Shown piece after piece: positions 20,810-34,400 of a DNA stretch of 64,000 nt. Each line of letters begins with the position of its first letter. The stretch's first letter is position 1. Where the stretch lies: positions 1,550,001 to 1,614,000 of the forward strand of contig NW_026944391.1 in NCBI RefSeq assembly GCF_033439725.1, given 5' to 3'. This DNA comes from Neurospora tetraspora. Its lineage: Eukaryota; Ascomycota; Sordariomycetes; Sordariales; Sordariaceae. Made by a program: the position numbers and the translations under genes. A model generated the notes under the pieces. That model had not been told where the DNA came from. It saw nothing but the letters and a program-made list of their open reading frames with translations, and ran no database searches.

Positions 20810-23800
20810 TTCCTAACCCAAATAAATACGCCAAGACCGACCCCACACTATAAAAAATCTCTTATCCGACCCTCGCCCCCTTAATATTTTCTTTCCCCGT
20901 AAAGAAATAATCAATCGCTCGCTTGAAGTTCCCTATAGAAAAATATTATTATTCCCGTTTTTAAATACTCTTTTTAAATATTAATGATCGCACATCCAAA
21001 TATAATTATAAACCGACTGCGACTAATATTTCCTCGTTATATACGAACAACCCGTAAATTATCTTTATTATATCTTTAAATTATCTTTACAAAATAGTTA
21101 ATAATATTATTATTAATACCGAGACTTTAATTATTATTACTAAGTTCGATTTAATTAAATAGAATAATATAATCCTTATTAAACTATTAATAATATTTAA
21201 TTTAAAATAAATAGATAATATAGCGGCCGAATTTAATAAATTAAAAGAGTTGAAGGATATAACCCCTCCTAATATATTGATATTAATTAACCTCTTAATA
21301 AATATAATTAATATATTATTAATATATTGTAAATATATTTTTTATTAATTAATAATATAATAATATTAATTATATAAAGGTTGAAATTATAGGCCTAATA
21401 CTTATTTCATTTAATAATATTAATTAATATTCTAATTTTATTTAAATAATATATTATCTTATAATTATTTTAAAATACCCCGAATGTTCCATTCTTAACG
21501 TAGCCTACGTTATAAATATCAAGGGTTTAACCGAGACCTAGGTTAAAGCCCCGTAAGACGAAATATATAAAGTAAAATAATCTGAAATAAATTAGTAATA
21601 TATATAAAATTAATCCCTCATTAATTTACAGTATTATAAATCTAATATTATATAAAGAGGAAAATACTTACTAAAAATATTTTGTCTAATTACTTAAATA
21701 ACGCTATATACCGTTATACTACTTATAAATACTTTAATATTAAATACTATAAATATCTAAACCCGTAAATTAGTAAATATATTAGTAAGGGTTTACTACT
21801 ATAATCGATAAAAAAATTATAAACCTTTTATTTAAAATCCGCCTCAACAAAATGAAGTCCCTTTAATTAAGTAAATTATTAAATATAGATTTATCTTTAA
21901 TTTATCCCTAAATTATCTTTTATATCGTTTTAATTTAGTCGAAAATAATTATCTTTTATAAATATTATTTCAATAATTAATTAAATATAACCGACCAAAA
22001 CGTATTAAGAAATATAAAATTATAAAAAATCGAAATCATTATATAAATTCGTTTAATATACAAATAAAATTAATTTTTATTTAAAATATGTTCTTAATAA
22101 TTAGTATTATATTTAAAATTTATTTCTATTTAAATAACTACCGGCTATAATCGCTATTGATTATAATATTGAAATTCAAAGCCGGGAAAAAGAATACACT
22201 TTTTTACTAACTTCCCTAATAACTTTAGATAATATTAATCATATATTAAACTAATTATTAAGAAGTATTTAAAGGACTCTATACTTAATTTATTATATAT
22301 TAAAATGTATATTAAAACGAATATTATATTAATAAAAGGAATGTACTATAATAAATAAATCTTTCCTTAATATATTTAAAATTTATTAAAGATTTATTAT
22401 TAATAAATTAAAGACCGATTACGCTTAAGGCTATAATATTATTAAAATTCGAAATTATAATATTATTATTAATTTTTATATTCTAATCGATACTAAAACC
22501 ATCTTATATATCGTTATGATTTCCTATAATCAATATACCTACCTACCCCTCTCTCCTAATAAAACCCTTAAATAAATCATTAATAAATTAATACGGGTAT
22601 TAAAAAGGGTAATAAATCCCAATATAATTTAAAGTAAATAAATCCGGAATATATCATCGATAAATTAAAAATAAATCAAAGATTAATCTATAATTTAACG
22701 ATTTTAACCTGTAACCCCCACTTTATGTAATTTTTTAACGAACATAATACCGATACTGTTAACCAAACTTATACGAATCTTAATAATATTAATAAAATTT
22801 AATTGGTAATTAAAATATATTGTGCTTTTACTTAACCTTTAAGAATTTCGAACTTTAAAACTATAATATAAAAATATTAATTAAAATACGAAAATCTAAA
22901 TATTCGTATAAATTCATAAATCTAAGATTTATTAAAAATAAATTATAACTTTTTTGTTTAATAATATATTTAAAAAAACCTTTAATAATAGGACTAATTT
23001 TATAATTATCAATTTTTTTAAAGAATAAATAGAATTCGTTCGTAAAAGTTTTACTAAATCCTTCAAATTAAATATAAATTATAAATATTGTTTTTAAGAT
23101 AAAAAATAAAGAGATTATTTAAGGCTACTATTTAAAATAATTAAAATAAAATAAATTATTAAATTATCCCGAATTTATTCCTAATAAATTTCTAATTCTA
23201 ATAATGATCCCTCTTATCCGAATCCTTACTAATACTAATTCGCTAAAAATATATACCCTTACCTTTAAAACAGTATTTAAAATCTTTGAAATTAATTATA
23301 AATGTACAATTAAATAGCGGGAATTATTTAAAAAAGGTCTTTATAATATTACTATAAATTAAAACTTTAACGTAATTATAAGTATATTACTTTATTCTAA
23401 AATCCTTCTATAATATATTTTTATTAATTCCCTAATTAATTAATATAAGTTTTTCAGTACATATCTCTAAAATAAATTCCTACCCCCGTAAAACCATATA
23501 TTTCGTTCGCTATATAGTATAATTTTATTATATCTACTTCAAACGTAATATTAAAAAGTATATAAAAAATAATCCCCAATTGTATTTATGAATAAATAGG
23601 TTATTTATATATTTAACCTTTAATAAAAATATGCAACTTCATTACTATTTAAAACCTAAATTAAAAATTATTTATAATTATTTTTAGATTTATCTAGGAT
23701 AGATTCTAAATAGAACCCTAATTAATTATTCTATAAATAATTCGCAAAACGAAATTCGGAATTGGGCTCAAAATAAATATATTCTAATTATTCGCTCTAA

Positions 23801-25117
23801 ATATAACTACGCTTACTCTAATATAAATTAAAAAATATAAAATATATTTCGATTAAATATTAATATAATCGAAATACTATATTAACAATCCTATTATTAG
23901 AGCAGTCGGTTTATATTATTACTTCCTTATATTCACGCGTAAATTATTAATAAAAATTTATTGCTAATATATCCAAAATTCATTACTAATATATTATAAT
24001 TAACTTACTAGTAAAAATATAAGACTTAATCGCTATCTTATAATATATAAATAGATTTAAATAAAATATAGTATTAAATTCGAGTATCGAACCAATGTAC
24101 TAATAAATTGATTAAATGTAATATAATAAAAGTAGATAGTAAATTAATAATAAATTAAGAAATTATTTAATATATTAATAGTTAATTTAATATAAACAAA
24201 TAGAAGAGGAATACTACGCTTATAATAGAAAAGGTAATTAAAAAGGTATTAATTTTCTTTAATTTAATAACCCTTCCTCGTCTTTTAATTCTTCTTTCTA
24301 TTTCTACTCTATAAAATAGAATAGAATTAATATTTAACAATTCCCTAATTATATTATTATTTTAAGTCTTTAATAACTATTAACCCTTTGTAAAGGCTAT
24401 ATTTTTTAATATTACTATTTCAAAATTAATTTTAGATATATCCCGGATAAATTAATAAAATGTTGTTAAAACTTTAACGTATATATTAGATGTTAATTAT
24501 TTTAAATATTTACCCCATAGCTACGAATATCGGCCTAAAGGGTAAGAAAAATATGAATTAAAGAAAGAAATAGAGAATTAATACGTGCCATCGAATTTAA
24601 AAATATATTTATAAAGCGAATAGAAGCGGAAATTATAAATACCACAGTATAAAAAAAATGCCAAAACGTAATCAAAATTATTTTAATTAATAAAGGAAGG
24701 TAAGTTTTAAAAGTAAGAAATACTCATTTTAATTATTAATGTAACTTATATATTCCTTATAAACAATTTACTTTTATTAAATAATATACTATATATAATT
24801 ACAAATTTATATAAAAACTCAAAGTAAATAATAATATTTATATGTTTTTAGGACTACCCCTATAAAACCTTCCCTATACGTAATTAATCCTACCCTTATA
24901 TAATTGGAAATACTATAATAATTATAATTACTAAATATTCATTATACTACTATAATTAATAAATGTAAAAAATAAATATGTATAAAGAGAATAAAAATAC
25001 ATTTATTAAATATTTAGAACGCCCTAAATAAACCTTTAATTAAAATATACTATTTATCTATAAAGAAAGTCTAATTTAATTAATATCCCATAATATCTAT
25101 TTTATTTAAAATAAATT
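20810..25117. other. RIP-decayed repeat, family not identified
   Basis: About 4.3 kb of uniformly AT-rich sequence. I find no open frame, terminal repeat or conserved motif that would name the element or elements. Presumably decayed transposon sequence. Confidence 0.5.
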
Positions 25118-27396
25118 AAGGAAGCGATGGCAGTCCTGGCGACAGCCAGCTTCCGCTTCGGGTACTTCCCACAAAGGTTTAAGAACGCACGGGTAGTTGT
25201 CCTAAAAAAGCCCGGTAAATCAGCCGACCAGCAGCGACTGGCCGGGGCATGGCGACCGATATCACTACTAAGTAGTGTGGGGAAGATCCTAGAGGCGTTG
25301 ATCGCTAAGCGGTTGATGTCGGCAGCAGAGAACTTCGCCCTCCTCCCGGAGGGCCAAATGGGCAATAGACCAGGGCGTTCGACAGAGTTCGCTATCCGCG
25401 TCGTTACCGATGCGGTCCACACAGCGTGGAAACTCCAGGCCACAGCATCACTAATGCTCCTCGACCTCAAAGGCGCGTTCGATAGAGTCAACCACCGATG
25501 GCTGCTCCATACCTTATGGGAAATGCGTCTTCCGCGGTGGCTACTATGGTGGATCTATAGCTTCCTTTCCTCGAGGAAGGGTTCACTGTTTTTCGACGAT
25601 GAGTTATCACCACCGTACGACATTACGTCGGGGGTGCCACAAGGATCCCCCCTCTCATCCATCCTTTTCCTCCTTTTCATTACGCCGCTCTACACCAAGC
25701 TAAAAACGATCCCGAACGCAATTACCGTCGGGTTTGCCGATGACACTAATATCCTGGCGGTAGCAAAGACGACTGAGGAGAACTGCAGAACTCTCCAAGC
25801 TGCTTGGGAAGTCTGTACCGAATGGGCAAGGGAGCGAGGGATGGAATTCGAAGCGAGCAAGACGGAGTTGATGCACTTTACCCAGACAAGGAAGCCACGA
25901 GAAGAGACTCTCCGGATCGGGGAGACCGTCCTAGAGCCGGCAGAATCCGCAAGGTTCCTAGGCGTTTGGTTAGACAGGAAACTCAACTTTAAGGCCCACG
26001 CTCAGGCCATAAAGAAGAAGATGGCGACGCAGACCTTCGCGTTAACACGGCTAGCGGCAAAGACATGGGGCTGCTCCTTTGAACGAGCCCGGGAGATCTA
26101 TACAAAGGTTATTCGAAGCGCAATAGCCTACGGCGCATCGGCATATCATCAACCGACGGAGCTATACGGGAAAGCCCGGGGAATTGCAACCCAGCTGGCG
26201 AAACATCAGACCAAATGCCTAAGGGTAATGGCGGGGGCATACAAAGCGACCCCGATAAGAAACTTGGAAACCGAAACGTACTGTCCGCCGATCGACCTTT
26301 ACCTAAATAAACGGGTAAGAGCCTTCGAAGAAAGAATTGCTCGGACGGACCAAGCAGAGTTCGTTAGGGGGACGGCTGCATGGGTAGCCGGTTGCATCCA
26401 GGAGAGGTCCCGACGACGGACTTCCCCTCCCAAAGACCTACTGGAAAGCGGAGCGGCCAAAGCCCAATGGGCCGAGAGATGGGCGCCCACCGCCAACCTA
26501 ATAGGGGAAACAACGCCGCAAGACGCGCCACACGATACGCAACAGGGCACGCCGTATCAGGAAGAGCCATCGGCCAAAGATAGGGAGCGGTGGTTAGAGA
26601 AAGCAACAAGGAGGGAATGGATAGCAAGGTGGGAGATGCAGACAGCGGCGGCAGTCTCTAAGTCGGGAAGACGCTACCAGTTGACGATCGCTGACCTATA
26701 CCCAAAGTTCGACGGGACTTCGATAAGGAGACATATGGTCGGCTCCAGAAAGAAAAGGTGGCGCAGAGAGGCTGAGGGCGAAGACCTTCGCCCCCTCTCT
26801 AAAGCCAAAAGCTCACTCCTCATCCAAGCGCGGACAGAAGTAATCGGGCTCCGGTCCTTCTTATTTAAAAGGAAGGTCCCCGATATCGAAACACCGTACT
26901 GCTCTTGCGGGACGGGCAAGGAGACCTTTGCACACTTGGTTTACGACTGTCTATGGACGTTCAACCAACGAATGAGGGAAGAAGAGTGGCCGCACAGCCA
27001 AGAGCAACTGGCTGTATACTTGGACGACGGAGAGCAGGCCGACCGCCTCCTCAGTTGGGTATTGAGATTGGGACGGCTTCGAGAGCACCGTCTAGCAGTT
27101 GAGTTGGAGGAGGAAGGAGTCGGCGAAGCCGACCCTCAGGGATAACACATCGGTCGATGGCAAGATATCGGCGATGCGTTAACGTCATTATTCACCGAGC
27201 GGTGGGTGAGCACCGCTACGGTAGGAAACGCAGGTGCCGGCCTCGCGGTCGGGCAAGGGGCGGTGGTTTTTATCCGGCAGACGGAAGTATGTACGGTTTT
27301 CCCTCCGAAACTAGGTGAAGGACCCTATGCCCATCGGGCGCTTAGTATATAGTTACTAGTATAGGGAATAAGACTACTATCACTATTACCCTATAC
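25118..27396 (+). mobile_element. 5'-truncated, unmutated LINE (Tad-like non-LTR retrotransposon)
   Basis: A sharply bounded, GC-richer segment inside the AT-rich block carries the C-terminal 675 codons of a LINE ORF2 and a ~250-bp 3' UTR. The left junction cuts into the sequence just upstream of the reverse transcriptase, as expected for incomplete reverse transcription. The 9-mer AAATAAATT occurs on both sides (25109-25117 and 27397-27405) and is a candidate target duplication, though weak in AT-rich DNA. The coding part is uninterrupted and shows no CpA-to-TpA decay. No endonuclease domain remains, so the copy could not move on its own. Confidence 0.85.
25121..27145 (+). CDS. LINE reverse transcriptase, C-terminal 675 residues
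   Basis: Seen: RT blocks in order, including RPISLLSSVGKILEALIAKRL, EGQMGNRPGRST, LMLLDLKGAFDRVNHRWL (catalytic Asp of block 3), SGVPQGSPLSSILFLLF and FADDTNILA with the catalytic FADD, then thumb-like KTELMHFTQ and RFLGVWLDRKLNFK. The C-terminus has a zinc-finger-like CSCGTGKETFAHLVYDC before QRMREEEWP, as in Tad/I-like elements. The region between RT and this finger shows no recognisable RNase H motifs, unlike many Tad-clade members. No true start is present because of the truncation; the first ATG in frame is at 25127. Codon use is GC-rich and quite unlike the surroundings. Confidence 0.85.
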   Translation, partial: EAMAVLATASFRFGYFPQRFKNARVVVLKKPGKSADQQRLAGAWRPISLLSSVGKILEALIAKRLMSAAENFALLPEGQMGNRPGRSTEFAIRVVTDAVHTAWKLQATASLMLLDLKGAFDRVNHRWLLHTLWEMRLPRWLLWWIYSFLSSRKGSLFFDDELSPPYDITSGVPQGSPLSSILFLLFITPLYTKLKTIPNAITVGFADDTNILAVAKTTEENCRTLQAAWEVCTEWARERGMEFEASKTELMHFTQTRKPREETLRIGETVLEPAESARFLGVWLDRKLNFKAHAQAIKKKMATQTFALTRLAAKTWGCSFERAREIYTKVIRSAIAYGASAYHQPTELYGKARGIATQLAKHQTKCLRVMAGAYKATPIRNLETETYCPPIDLYLNKRVRAFEERIARTDQAEFVRGTAAWVAGCIQERSRRRTSPPKDLLESGAAKAQWAERWAPTANLIGETTPQDAPHDTQQGTPYQEEPSAKDRERWLEKATRREWIARWEMQTAAAVSKSGRRYQLTIADLYPKFDGTSIRRHMVGSRKKRWRREAEGEDLRPLSKAKSSLLIQARTEVIGLRSFLFKRKVPDIETPYCSCGTGKETFAHLVYDCLWTFNQRMREEEWPHSQEQLAVYLDDGEQADRLLSWVLRLGRLREHRLAVELEEEGVGEADPQG

Positions 27397-27397
27397 A

Positions 27398-27503
27398 AAT
27401 AAATTTATAATTATAATCGAACGATAAAATTTCTATGTAGAGAAATAATGTCTGAATAAATTTATAATTATAATCAAATAATAAAATTTTTATATAAAGA
27501 AAT
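27398..27503. repeat. Tandem duplication, 57-bp period, two copies
   Basis: Copy one starts AATAAATTTATAATTATAAT at 27398 and copy two starts with the same bases at 27455. They diverge by a few changes that look like RIP. The duplication begins at the 3' junction of the LINE. Confidence 0.75.
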
Positions 27504-30057
27504 GACCTACTATAAACGATTTTAATATAAATAATAATTAAAATACCATCCGGTCCGAGCGAATTAATATAGTAAAGAATCTTAATCCGAACCCCCTCTT
27601 AATTTTTTTAATAGTACCGACCTCGTAATATTATCTTACTTCTATTACTCCCCCCTTTTTTAATATCGCTTAAATAATAATAAATAGGTTAAGAAATATA
27701 AGAAAAATCACTATAAAAATAAACTAATTAATAAAGGATACTTATTATACGCTAACTATTATAATATAAAGATAATTATATTATAATTTAATTTTAATAA
27801 TAATAATACAATTTTTAATTATTACAAAGGAAATAATATATACCCGGTCGTTTATATTACCCCCGAGCCTATTAGTAATAAATATTAACGAAAAGAATTC
27901 CTATCGCGCTTCAGAACCTTATTACTTAAATAAATTATTATATTGAAATTAAAAATAAAAGCCCCTTATAAGGTTAAAATCTTTATTAATATATTAGGGT
28001 ATATTAATATGTATACTTTAATATAATATACCGAATGCGAATATATATACCCTTCGCGTTGAAATTTTATTTACCTTTTCTTTATAAAAAACTAATATTC
28101 TCCTTCTTATCTTAATTTACTAATTTATATTTAATGGCAAATATTTTTAATCCTTTTACATATTTAAAAATACCCTACGAATTCGGCAATAAATCTTAGA
28201 CCGGCGCAACCTTCGATAATTAAATTAATATACTAAAAGGCTTTCCCAAATACTTTTATAATAAATAATATAGGTTTATTTTAATAATTATAGTATAATA
28301 AAACGAATTAATTTATATCTTATATACAATTCGGATTATGGATTTAAAGAACCCTATTAAATAATAGTAGTCGTTAGTATACTAATAGAAAATTTATATA
28401 ATAATAATGTTTCATACTATATATTTAATATATTTTAAAACGTTTTATATTAGAATTAATTAATTTAGGGAATTCCGATGTATTTAGAACCCCTAAAACG
28501 AATAAAATAAGAAGGATTATTAAGGAGGTTTCTCCGCTAATAATTAAGTACGTACTATAATGTATTATATTTATATTATTGGTTGTCGTACTACGAAAAA
28601 TTGCTATTCAACCGGTCGTAACGGTATATAATTTAGAAAAGTTATATTTTATTAAATTATTTTCCTAAACGACCAGCCGGGGATTTTAAACCGTAAAGGG
28701 TATAAAAAATTAATAAATAATTTCGTTTAAAGTAATACTAGTTATTATATTTAATAGCGTAGGATAGTTTTAAACTTGTCGATAACCTTTTAAATTTTAA
28801 TAAATTTCGGGTATTAATTTAAAATTTAAACCGCTTAGAAAAATCAATGTATAATTTAATTATTTTCTAATAATTAGGCTGGACTTTTCTAAAGTTATCG
28901 AAGCGGAAGAAGTTTACTATGAGTTAGAAGGATTAATTAATTCGCTAAAGCGCGCAATAATCTTCCGATTTACATTTTAAAATATTAATTCTAATTTTAG
29001 AATTAATATTTAAAATTTTATTCGTATAATTTATAACGATTATTCGAAACCGTTCTAGCTACGTTTATTGGTTTATTATATTAATAGAAAATAATATACT
29101 ACTTGATATGAATTAAATATATTTTATTTTCTTTAACAAAAGAGCCTTAGAGTGTTATATATAGCGTAACGAGAATAGCGAGGTTTAAAAAAATTTATAT
29201 AGCGGCTAAAGGAAAGTACGATTACTTATTAGGAAAAATTAAAGTACGAAACCGAAATTTGTAATAAAAATATAAATGGGTAGAATTAATACGCTGAAGA
29301 ATAATAATAATATTTTTTTATCATAACCTGATTATAATAGCGTAGTTACCTACTCGAAAAATAATACTACAATCGAATTACCGACTTAATATATAATACA
29401 ATAATTAATTAGGGTCGTTCCGTTGATAAGCATTAAATATACTTATCCGAAGCGAATAAATTTATAAATTTCGCTACCCTAAAGGGCTAATATAATTAGG
29501 TATATTAGGACTCAGGTACTAAAAATCGATCCCTATTACTATATTAATGTATTAATAAATTTAATTGGTGTTTATTCCTATTCGCGCCTCCTTATACTTT
29601 TTGTATAGAAAAACTATTCGAAATTATTATATACTATTTACTCCTATTCCTACCTCTTTAAACTTTCCTTATAAAGAAATAATTTTAAGCTATTATATAT
29701 TAACCTTACGGTTTAAATATATATATTATTCGCTAATTTGAATAAAGCTTTTTAAAAGCTGCTATACTAGGTAACGATATTAGTATTGGAAAGACTATTA
29801 TATATATAACGGCAATCTATATATATACGGATAAAGTCTAAGATAATTATAATAAAGGGATTCCTATTCTAATATACTTATTACTAATTCTAATACCAAT
29901 TTCACTTATTATATAAACCTTTTACGAATATACTACGATATTCGGCGATATATTAACTTTCAAATATTTTTACGGCTATAGGGTAATTATAAATATAAGA
30001 GACCTACGGGTATAAGTAATATTTATTTCAATAAAAATCGACGAATTTATATAAGAT
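27504..30057. other. RIP-decayed sequence, ending in an SNF2-helicase-like relic
   Basis: No intact ORF. From about 29,740 to 30,057 the plus strand, despite decay, still reads like the start of an SNF2-type ATPase: a segment resembling KAAILGNDIGIGKTI (Walker A, compare GGILADDMGLGKT), followed ~100 bp later by PILILVPIS-like motif Ia sequence. This could be a duplicated host helicase gene or cargo of a transposon. The chromovirus inserted immediately downstream. The rest of the stretch is unassigned. Confidence 0.45.
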
Positions 30058-30062
30058 ATAAT

Positions 30063-30441
30063 TGTGACGGCGCTAGCAGACTGCGTCTGGGTGCTATGCA
30101 CGGATGTGGTTTACGAAGGTACTAGAATAAGGTACATAGAGGATTCTAAGCATGGCACGGTCTAGGGATGCGAGCCATTCAATTGGCTATACTAAGACTA
30201 ACTATAGGGTAGATCCTAGCACGTATAGGGTTTATTATGCAGGTGAAGGGGATACGAGTAAAGAGATTAATTAATAGCGACCCGCATATGGGTTCCGCTG
30301 TCGCTTATACGATTAAGGTATTTATTTAGGTTTATACGCTTGTACTTAATTCTTTTCCTCTTTTCTTTTCCCTATCTAAAATCTTCTATTATAGATGGAA
30401 TCTTAGTTTTACCTTCGATTTACCTATATTATACCCTTGCA
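30063..30441 (+). repeat. 5' LTR of the chromovirus fossil
   Basis: Begins TGTGACGGCG and ends CCCTTGCA. Its first ~150 bases are only lightly decayed compared with the 3' LTR. Confidence 0.88.
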
Positions 30442-30884
30442 TTATTTTAGATTAATTAATAACAATTACCTAAGAAAGTTAAATCCTAAACTGAAAATGA
30501 AATTAAAAAAATCTATTATAAGAATTCAAAGTACTAACTATTTACAATAATAATACGATAGTATTATTACGCTAGATATATAATAGTACTAGTAATTATA
30601 AAAGTACCGAGTGGATTAAGAATTATAATAAGTGTTATAACGAGGACGTTTCTAACGACGACGATAATTGCAACGATATTTTTTTCGATAATAAAGAGGT
30701 CGGAGATAGCGACAGAGAAGGAGGCTTTAGTTCTTTAGATCCTAACCTTAAATAAAATAAGGAGGATACGGTTGTTAAACTAAAGCCTAAGAAGAAGGTT
30801 ATCGTTAATAATAAAAAGTTTATCCCTAAATATTAAATTATCGATCCTATTATTAAAAATAATATATATAAGGCTATACGTTTT

Positions 30885-31425
30885 TGTTAACGTGTGGCTA
30901 GTACTGTGCCTTGTAACTGCCTTGTACTACCTTGTAGTATAGAAGGCTAGTTGAACTATTCCTTCTACGGAATCAGTTGACTCAGTCCCCACAGAATGTA
31001 CTAGAATACAAGAGGTTTTGCCACTGTATTCTAGAGTCTTATAACTTAGCTAGCATTTCTTCCAGACTGATTTGTCATCACAGGATTCAACAGAAGCTTC
31101 TAGATGCTTAGTGTCCATGTATATAGAGACCTCTCCTCTCCTTCAGTTCGTCACTCCTTAAGCAAGCAAGCACAAGTCAAGCAATACAATATAGTCTTTT
31201 CTCACAGTGCAGAGTCCACTGTAATCTTCTGTCTTGAGAGCAGAGTCCTCTCTAAGACCTCTTTTACAACATCCTTTTATTGTACTTGCAACTACGCTGC
31301 TTCCTTCAGCATTGCTGTCGTACTTCCTACCGCTTCCGCTCCGCTCTGCTACAAGTGCATAGTTCACTGTAGCAACCTTGTACTGGTGCTATAATTATAG
31401 GCCAGTCAGGGCACCGCAGGAAACA
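30885..31425. mobile_element. Solo LTR nested in the chromovirus
   Basis: A 541-bp unmutated island with ends TGTTAACG...GGAAACA (TGTT/AACA inverted ends), flanked by 5-bp duplications GTTTT (30880-30884 and 31426-31430). The second chromovirus copy (minus strand, near 42.7 kb) carries the uninterrupted site, a natural empty site. No internal region remains, so it arose by LTR-LTR recombination or is a lone copy. It shows little C-to-T decay and is therefore younger than the RIP of its host element. Superfamily (copia or gypsy) cannot be told from an LTR alone. Confidence 0.88.
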
Positions 31426-34400
31426 GTTTTAATAAGGAGCGATATAATGGTCTTTACTTAAATGAGAAATGCTTTTGCGGCAAATTTACAATCTTTTCTA
31501 AGAAGTCTTATACTATATATATTATTAATTAAAATTACCCGATAAGGTATTGGCCGACGCGATCGCTAATATAAGAGAAGATAACGAACAGTTCGAACTA
31601 TTTTTTAACCTAATCGATTAATATATTATAATAGCGGTCGAAGATATTAAAACTTTCGATATTCGCTTGATTAAGTATAAGATTACTAATAATTTAAAAT
31701 AGAAAATTGAAGAATTCGTTAAATTATTTATCCACGATTCCATTCTTAATATCCCATTTTAAATATTATTCCCTTCGAACCTCCCGTTTTTTAATTATTT
31801 AATTAAAAAGAAGTTTATTAAATTATACCATAGAAACCCCTAGGCTATATTTTAAAAATTTAAATTATTATTTATTATAAGTATAATATAGAAGGAATAA
31901 ATATTAGAATTTTATTGCTTCGTTTCTTATTTAAATATTAAATTTAAAATTATTTACAATTAGGTCTCCGCTTTACCCAACCGTTATAATACTACTACCC
32001 CCGCTATAGTCTAATAATTGAAGGCTTTCCTTTATCGAATAAGATAATACTATTGAAGGATTAAAAAGCTTTATTATTAATTTAAATATTAGTAAAAGAG
32101 CATTTAAAAATAAGAATTAGAATAAAAAAAAGGTTAAAGAGACGGTCTTCCTTAGTATTAAGAAGGATGCTAGCGAGGCTTCCTTTAAAGTTTCTATTTA
32201 TTTTTCGACTTTACCCTTCGATTCAGATAACGAAGAGCGCTTTAATTCCTATTATTATAATACTAAGTAAACCGACCTTACTAAATATTATAATTAGAAT
32301 AAGAAACACGATATTCCTTTTGAGGCTTAGTACGATTTAATTTAAAATAAGTTCGAGAGTAATATTAAGTATTACCTAACTGACTGCGATAAGTTTTTAT
32401 ATATTAAGAATCATTTAGCCGGCTATACTTATTACGATTTAATATTATATTTACGCGAAATTTACCTAAATTAAATTAAGATTTACTTTAGTTTGATAAT
32501 TCATTTGTAGTATTAGTATTATAACCTTAATTAAGAGGAGATCGCGCTCTAGAATTTTACTAAATTAAAGATAAAAAATAACAATAATTTAGATTTTTTT
32601 AACAATAAATTTATTTAGATAGTTAGCAAATATTAACGTCCTAAGAACGAGTAGAAGCGTAGGCTATTTTAACGCCTTCTAATAGAGTATAAGAAATAAA
32701 TAGGCGCGAAGTACCGCGATTCTTTTATTTCTTTTAAATTTTACTATATAGATTATTCCGGTTTTGGATAAGTATTGAAGACTATTGCCGACGAGAATAA
32801 AATTGCTTTTAAAACTAGTAAGAATAATAATTTTAATAGAAGTAATAAGGGTTTTGGTTTTAGCTTTGGCTCTAATTTTAATTCTACTCCTAAGCCTACT
32901 AATAGAGGAGGCAGAAGCGCCGCTTATTAAAATAGTGATTGTAAAAAAATTATTTGATCATTTAATGAGGGTAAATGTTTTTTTTGTAAGGAGAAGGGTT
33001 ATATTAAATACGATCATTCCGAGAAGGAACGTTTCGACCGCGAGCGCTGCGATTTTATTATTATTATTATCGATTATTATTTAATTTACGAGAACGGAGG
33101 CAATTAAGTAGTTCTATCCCCAGCCGTTTTAACTATTAACAAATAGGGAAATTAATTACTTTAGATGAATTAAATTCCTTTCTAAGGGAAGTATCGGTTA
33201 TAGAGTAATAGAAAAAGGATAGATAGAAATATAAAGGAAAGGAAGGATTTAATTTGATACCTTTTTTGGGAGGGAAACCTTTATTTATTTAATGTACTTC
33301 AGTTAATAATAGAATGTTTTATTTATATTTGATGTTTTAATCAATATAGGAGTAAATAGTTATTTATTTATTAGTACCGCCGTTACCCGGTTACTTTCTT
33401 TTTAGAAATTATATAGGGCGCCGAATATAATTACCCTATTTATAATAAAAAAATACTTATTATTATTAAAGCCCTCCAAACGTAGCGACCTAAATTCGTC
33501 GGTTTCTAGTAAAATAAACCGTTTATAATTATTATTAATTATTAAATATCCAAATACTTTAATATAACATGCTTCTTTAACTTTTAATAAGTTAGATAAA
33601 TAAAATTCCTATTCTAATACTATTTTGAAACTATGTACCGGCCCGGTACGAAGAATATAATAACGGATACGTTTTCCCGGAAGTCCGAGGACTTGAAAAC
33701 CTAGAAAAATAAAAAGAATATATATTATACGTTCTAAATATTTAAAATAGTAATAGAAAGTTGAATTGAAGTTTCTATTATTATTTTTATTACTATCGCT
33801 TTTAGTTTGCTAGAGGAATCGGTTTCGATTATAATTTTAAATATAAATAAATTAAACCCTATTAAATTAGAAGGATATAAATTGGTAGATATACTTATAA
33901 AAGTTAATTAGGAATACGAACCTTAGAGGAGTATTACGTCCGGGCTTATAGATCGGATTTTAATTTCGTGGTATTAATTAATGGATTTCTAGTTTATTAG
34001 AATCGTTTAATTATTTCTGAATTAGATAATTTGCGTATACGAATTATCGATAAAATTTATTGAATATTAACTATAGCATACCCGGCAAGGAATAAAACCC
34101 GCACAATCTTTAAAATACGATATTAGTATTTACATATAGTTAAAAATATTAATTACTTCGTTAAGAATTATATAGTATATAAAGTTAATAAAGTCCCTAA
34201 GGATAAATGCCCGGTTTATTATATCCGATTCCCCTATTTACAAGGAAATAGACGTTTATTATTATAGATTTTAAGAAGATACTAAAAAATAAATATAGTT
34301 TTGATAACGTATTAATAATAATCGACTATTTATTAAAATTATTTTGAGTTACCCCTTATACGGAAAGTATTATTATTTGTAACGCCGTTGGGATATATTA

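Noticed and set aside
31104-31394. 96-codon frame inside the solo LTR
   Set aside because: Lies within an LTR bounded by target duplications; incidental frame.
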